From: Paenibacillus timonensis
GTDB taxonomy: Bacteria > Bacillota > Bacilli > Paenibacillales > Paenibacillaceae
DNA length: 56,951 nucleotides
Reading direction: 5' to 3'
NCBI RefSeq assembly: GCF_022427145.1
Contig: NZ_JAKSXN010000037.1
Coordinates: 1 to 56,951 of the forward strand
Part shown: piece after piece, positions 53,786 to 56,951 of the stretch
How the letters are laid out: the number at the start of each line of letters is the position of its first letter
Position numbering within the stretch: the first letter of the stretch is position 1
The notes under the pieces: model-generated
Told to the model about the DNA's origin: nothing
Seen by the model: only the letters and a program-made list of their open reading frames with translations
The model's database searches: none
Made by a program: the position numbers and the translations under genes

Positions 53786-54778
53786 ATGAGCAAAACGTAC
53801 GTGGTGATCGTCGAAACGAAGGACGGCAAGCTTCGCCAGGTTTCTTTGGAAGCGCTTCATGCCGCTAACCTGCTGCGGGAGGAAGGCGATCGGCTTGCGG
53901 CCGTGCTGCTTGGTCATCAAATCGATGATGCGGCAGCCGAGCTGGCCCGGTATGTAGATGGCCAGGTGTTGGTGCTGGATCATGCCGAGCTCCAAGCTTA
54001 CCAGCCGGAGCTCGCCTTTGAAGCGGTGATTCAGGCCCTGGCCGCGCTGCCGGACGAACCGAACGTGATCCTGCTCGGTCATACGGCGATCGGCCGCGAT
54101 CTCGCCCCCCAGCTTGCGGCTCGGCTCGCTTGCGGGCAGATCTCCGACGTTACGGCCGTAACCAAGGTCGGCGGCGGCATTTCATTTACGCGTCCGCTCT
54201 ATGCCGGCAAAGCCTTTGAGCGAAGAAGCCTGGCGGAAGACACCGGAATCGTGACTCTCCGTCCCAACAACCTCCCCCCTGCTGCCCCGGCTGCTGCCAC
54301 GGGCACGGTCGTCCCCTTGGAGTTCGCCCCGCCTTCGCCTCTGCACGCGATCCTTAAGGACGTGGTGCGTAAAGTGTCCGGCAAGGTCGATCTCACCGAA
54401 GCGAAGATCGTCGTGTCCGGGGGACGCGGCGTCAAAAGCGCCGACGGCTTTAAGGTGCTGGAAGAACTGGCGGACAGCCTTGGCGGGGCCGTCGGTGCCT
54501 CCCGCGGAGCCTGCGATGCCGGTTACTGCGACTACGCCCTGCAGATCGGTCAGACCGGCAAGGTGGTCACGCCGGAAATTTATATCGCCTGCGGCATCAG
54601 CGGCGCGATCCAGCATCTCGCCGGCATGAGCCAGTCGCGGATCATCATCGCCGTCAATAAGGACCCCGAAGCACCGATCTTCAAGGTCGCCGATTACGGC
54701 ATCGTTGGGGATCTATTCGAAATCGTCCCCTTGTTAACCGAACAGTTCAAGAAAATCCTCGCTGGACGTCCCTCCTAA
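53786..54778 (+). CDS. etfA: Electron transfer flavoprotein alpha subunit
   Basis: A 330-residue EtfA. The N-terminal domain begins [22 protein letters not shown]. The FAD-binding C-terminal domain (about 200-325) shows [66 protein letters not shown] and [19 protein letters not shown], all diagnostic. AAGGAGGCG precedes the ATG. It ends at a strong terminator. Confidence 0.95.
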   Translation: MSKTYVVIVETKDGKLRQVSLEALHAANLLREEGDRLAAVLLGHQIDDAAAELARYVDGQVLVLDHAELQAYQPELAFEAVIQALAALPDEPNVILLGHTAIGRDLAPQLAARLACGQISDVTAVTKVGGGISFTRPLYAGKAFERRSLAEDTGIVTLRPNNLPPAAPAAATGTVVPLEFAPPSPLHAILKDVVRKVSGKVDLTEAKIVVSGGRGVKSADGFKVLEELADSLGGAVGASRGACDAGYCDYALQIGQTGKVVTPEIYIACGISGAIQHLAGMSQSRIIIAVNKDPEAPIFKVADYGIVGDLFEIVPLLTEQFKKILAGRPS

Positions 54779-54783
54779 GAAAC

Positions 54784-54814
54784 AAATGCCTGCATCGCGC
54801 GATGCAGGCATTTT
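54784..54814. terminator. Terminator of fadR-etfBA, usable on both strands
   Basis: Perfect stem AAATGCCTGCATCG / CGATGCAGGCATTT with a 2-base centre, followed by T-residues. Confidence 0.9.
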
Positions 54815-54825
54815 AACGTTTGGAC

Positions 54826-55008
54826 TCAATAGAACAATTGAAAAAATGACCGCAACAACGTACCTAGGCCCCCCGCTTTTTTACGGACTTTTCGCGGTCG
54901 CTTAGGAACGGCCATCCCCCTGAAGCAGCCGGGGCCGCCGGGTCTTTTCAACGACTGATGGAACTCTCTGATCTCTCTTTCCCTCCGGTATAACTCCTCG
55001 TAACTCAT
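54826..55008 (-). CDS. Small basic protein, unknown function
   Basis: A 60-residue, strongly basic protein. AAGGAGG lies 7 bases before ATG 55008, so translation is likely. An acidic/basic helical start (MSYEELYRREREIREFHQ) is followed by a Gly/Pro turn with one Cys, a cluster of basic residues (PKRPRKVRKKAG), and a short hydrophobic end LLRSFFQLFY that could touch a membrane. I do not recognise the family. It shares the etfA terminator region and is divergent from the SgrR-like gene. Confidence 0.7.
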   Translation of the reverse strand: MSYEELYRREREIREFHQSLKRPGGPGCFRGMAVPKRPRKVRKKAGGLGTLLRSFFQLFY

Positions 55009-55071
55009 GGAACAACCTCCTTGCCTGCAGGGCCGGTAACGCCCGCCCTTTTGGATATTTCCATTATCTGC

Positions 55072-55100
55072 TTCAAAAGCAGGAAGAAAAAGAGTATACT
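55072..55100 (+). promoter_or_regulatory. Promoter of the SgrR-like gene
   Basis: TTCAAA (55072-55077), 17-bp spacer and TATACT (55095-55100), about 45 bases before the start codon. Confidence 0.55.
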
Positions 55101-55144
55101 ATTCCAAAGTCATTTCCCCTTTTACAAAATGGAGGTGCGTGGGA

Positions 55145-56951
55145 ATGTTGACCGCAGAGCGTTATATGGCGCTGCTTAATCATTATTCCGAGGGGGGCGG
55201 CGATTCGGCGGAGCCCCGCGAAGTCGAGGTGGCGCTGGAGGATTTGACGAAGCTGTTTCACTGCACGGAGCGGAACGTAAAGCTGATTATTCGCAAGCTG
55301 CAGGAGGAAGGCCTGATCGAGTGGTCGCCGGGACGAGGGCGAGGACATCGCTCCCGTTTGATTTTTCGGGCGAACCGGGAAAACTTCTTGATCGACCTGG
55401 CCCAAAAGCTGGCGGAAAAAGGGGAATACCGGTCGGCATTCGAATTCCTTCACCAGCACGAAGAAGACAAAAACGCACGGGAGCGGTTCATTCAATGGCT
55501 GAATGACCAGTTTGGGGCGGAAAAACAGTTGGCCGCAGGCCAAAGCTGCCGGGACATCTTTCGCCTGCCGGTGTACAAAGCCCCGCTAACGCTGGATCCA
55601 GCGCATCTGTTTTACGGCTTCGATTCCCATCTCGTACGGCAAATCTTCGACCGGCTGGTTCAATACGACCAAACGAAGGGCCAGGTCACCGGCATGATCG
55701 CCCATAACTGGGAACATGACGAGACCGGTACGTCGTGGACGTTCCATTTGCGCAAAGGCGTGCGTTTCCATCACGGAAAAGAGCTCACCGCCGAGGACGT
55801 CGTCTTCACCTTTTCTCGGCTGCGGGAGAATTCGGCCAACAGCTGGTTAATGTCGACCGTACTCCGGATCGAGGCGATTGACGCGCGAACCGCCGTGTTC
55901 ACGCTAGATCAACCGAATTGGCTGCTTCCCCGCCTGCTCTGCTCCTCCTGCGCTTCCGTCCTTCCCGCCGATTTGCTCGGCAAGGACGAAACGGCCTTTT
56001 GGCAGTTTCCGAGCGGCACCGGCCCTTTCCGACTCGCGCATTGGAGCCCGAGCCGGATGGAACTGGAGGTGCATGCGGGGTATTTTCTCGGTCGACCTTA
56101 TTTGGACGGCGTTACCCTGGTCTTTCTGCCCGACGATATCCCGAATTCCTCCAAGCTCAAGTGGGAGCAGCTGATCGTGAACGATTCGCGGGTTCCCGCG
56201 CGGGCCGGCGACGATTGGAAACGCATCGAGACGTTAAGCCGGGGCTGTAGCCTGATCTCCTGGAACCGCAATCGGCTTGGTCCGCAGCAATCGCTTGCCT
56301 TTCGGCAGGCGGTGAACCTGGTGATCGACCGCCCCGGGATGATCCGGGCCTCGGGTAAATCCGGTTATCCGGCGCGCAGCTTCCAACCGACCGATGACAC
56401 GACGCTGGGGATCCACCGGCATGACCCGGCAGCCGCCCGTCAGTTGCTGGAGGAATCGGGATATACCGGCGAGCCGATCCGCCTGGCCGCCCATCATCTC
56501 GAACGCGAGGAAGCGGAGTGGATTCAATCGCAATGCGCCACGATCGGGATCCCGGTCGAAGTCGTGTACCATAGCAAAGCCGAGATGGCGAGATCGGCCG
56601 CTCGGGAATCCGATGCCATTTTGATGTGCCTCGTATTCGCCGAGGACGAGGTGTGCGAGCTGGAGAGCTATTTGCAGGAGGACAGCTTCATTCGTCTGCA
56701 TATGCCGCCGGAGCTAAGCCGTTGGGTGTTCGGCATCGTGAATGAGGTTTTTGCGTCCGGCAGGCCGGAGAAACGTAGGGCGTTGCTGCAACAAATCGAA
56801 TTTCGGCTGCAGGAAGAGGCGCAGGTCACCTTTCTGGTTCACAGCATGTTGAACACGTACGTCCACCCGTCCATCCGCGGACTCGTGATCAACAACCTCG
56901 GTTGGATGGACTTCAAGGACATTTGGCTGACCTCGGCGCTGACGGCGGGAT
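55145..56951 (+). CDS. SgrR-like regulator: winged helix fused to a solute-binding domain (partial)
   Basis: At least 602 residues, open to the end of the window, so the C-terminus is missing. Residues 1-110 are an SgrR-type N-terminal DNA-binding region (ALEDLTKLFHCTERNVKLIIRKLQEEGLIEWSPGRGRGHRS). From about 155 a type 5 extracellular solute-binding-protein fold follows (DSHLVRQIFDRLVQYD, WTFHLRKGVRFHHGKELTAEDVVFTFSRL, FPSGTGPFRL), used here inside the cell as a ligand sensor, since there is no signal peptide. In E. coli SgrR senses sugar-phosphate stress; in Bacilli such genes often sit beside an MFS pump. The ATG follows GGAGGTG. Confidence 0.87.
   Translation, partial: MLTAERYMALLNHYSEGGGDSAEPREVEVALEDLTKLFHCTERNVKLIIRKLQEEGLIEWSPGRGRGHRSRLIFRANRENFLIDLAQKLAEKGEYRSAFEFLHQHEEDKNARERFIQWLNDQFGAEKQLAAGQSCRDIFRLPVYKAPLTLDPAHLFYGFDSHLVRQIFDRLVQYDQTKGQVTGMIAHNWEHDETGTSWTFHLRKGVRFHHGKELTAEDVVFTFSRLRENSANSWLMSTVLRIEAIDARTAVFTLDQPNWLLPRLLCSSCASVLPADLLGKDETAFWQFPSGTGPFRLAHWSPSRMELEVHAGYFLGRPYLDGVTLVFLPDDIPNSSKLKWEQLIVNDSRVPARAGDDWKRIETLSRGCSLISWNRNRLGPQQSLAFRQAVNLVIDRPGMIRASGKSGYPARSFQPTDDTTLGIHRHDPAAARQLLEESGYTGEPIRLAAHHLEREEAEWIQSQCATIGIPVEVVYHSKAEMARSAARESDAILMCLVFAEDEVCELESYLQEDSFIRLHMPPELSRWVFGIVNEVFASGRPEKRRALLQQIEFRLQEEAQVTFLVHSMLNTYVHPSIRGLVINNLGWMDFKDIWLTSALTAG

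Overview
The window looks like chromosomal DNA of an endospore-forming, moderately GC-rich Firmicute, most likely Paenibacillus or a close relative. Evidence: an alpha/beta small acid-soluble spore protein, two GerA-type germinant receptor operons, a YheC/YheD-type coat-associated ATP-grasp protein, strong AGGAGG ribosome sites with frequent GTG/TTG starts, Fur and FadR operators of Bacillus type, and a Bacillus-type rRNA leader. I see no prophage, insertion sequence, CRISPR array or tRNA.

Layout. 1-630: the 5' tip of a 16S rRNA gene (minus strand) with four tandem rRNA promoters, then a divergent MarR regulator. 1.1-5.7 kb: a small Ala/Glu/Gln-rich protein, a medium/branched-chain acyl-CoA ligase with a FapR-like operator, and a two-gene sulfolipid (SQDG) pathway, sqdB-sqdX. 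5.9-9.4 kb: an M29 aminopeptidase, a TipAS-type MerR regulator, glutaminase and a SASP. 9.5-14.4 kb: germinant receptor operon 1 (B-A-C order) and a YitT-family membrane protein. 14.4-17.7 kb: divergent, Fur-controlled siderophore uptake genes (yfiY / yfiZ-yfhA). 17.8-25.4 kb: a three-gene ABC-2 exporter, then a five-gene unit of a Met/His-rich secreted protein, ABC ATPase, ABC permease, histidine kinase and response regulator. 25.6-33.0 kb: membrane-anchored glycerophosphodiesterase with an FHA-winged-helix regulator, a SWIM/SNF2 helicase, a GH8 glucanase/chitosanase with a CBM32 domain, and a small acidic protein. 33.1-38.0 kb: 2,4-dienoyl-CoA reductase and germinant receptor operon 2 (A-C-B), whose C gene carries a frameshift and which has a near-consensus sigma-G promoter. 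38.0-42.4 kb: MarR-MFS efflux pair, a YheC/D-like protein, a CotSA-like glycosyltransferase and a hotdog thioesterase. 42.5-54.8 kb: a nearly complete beta-oxidation regulon, with fadF-fadN-fadA-fadE-lcfA on the minus strand, divergent from fadR-etfB-etfA, and with FadR and CcpA (cre) sites between them. 54.8-56.95 kb: a small basic protein and the start of an SgrR-like regulator that runs off the window.

How it fits together. Several loci concern lipids: branched-chain acyl-CoA supply, sulfolipid synthesis, glycerophosphodiester hydrolysis and full fatty-acid degradation. Several concern spores: two receptors, a SASP and coat-type proteins.

The most unusual observations are the SQD1/SQD2-type sulfolipid gene pair in a non-photosynthetic spore former, and a family of 24-bp modules repeated at about 50-bp period in two distant intergenic tracts. 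Next come a Met/His-rich secreted protein tied to an ABC exporter and a kinase-first two-component system, and a frameshifted gerAC in an otherwise intact operon.
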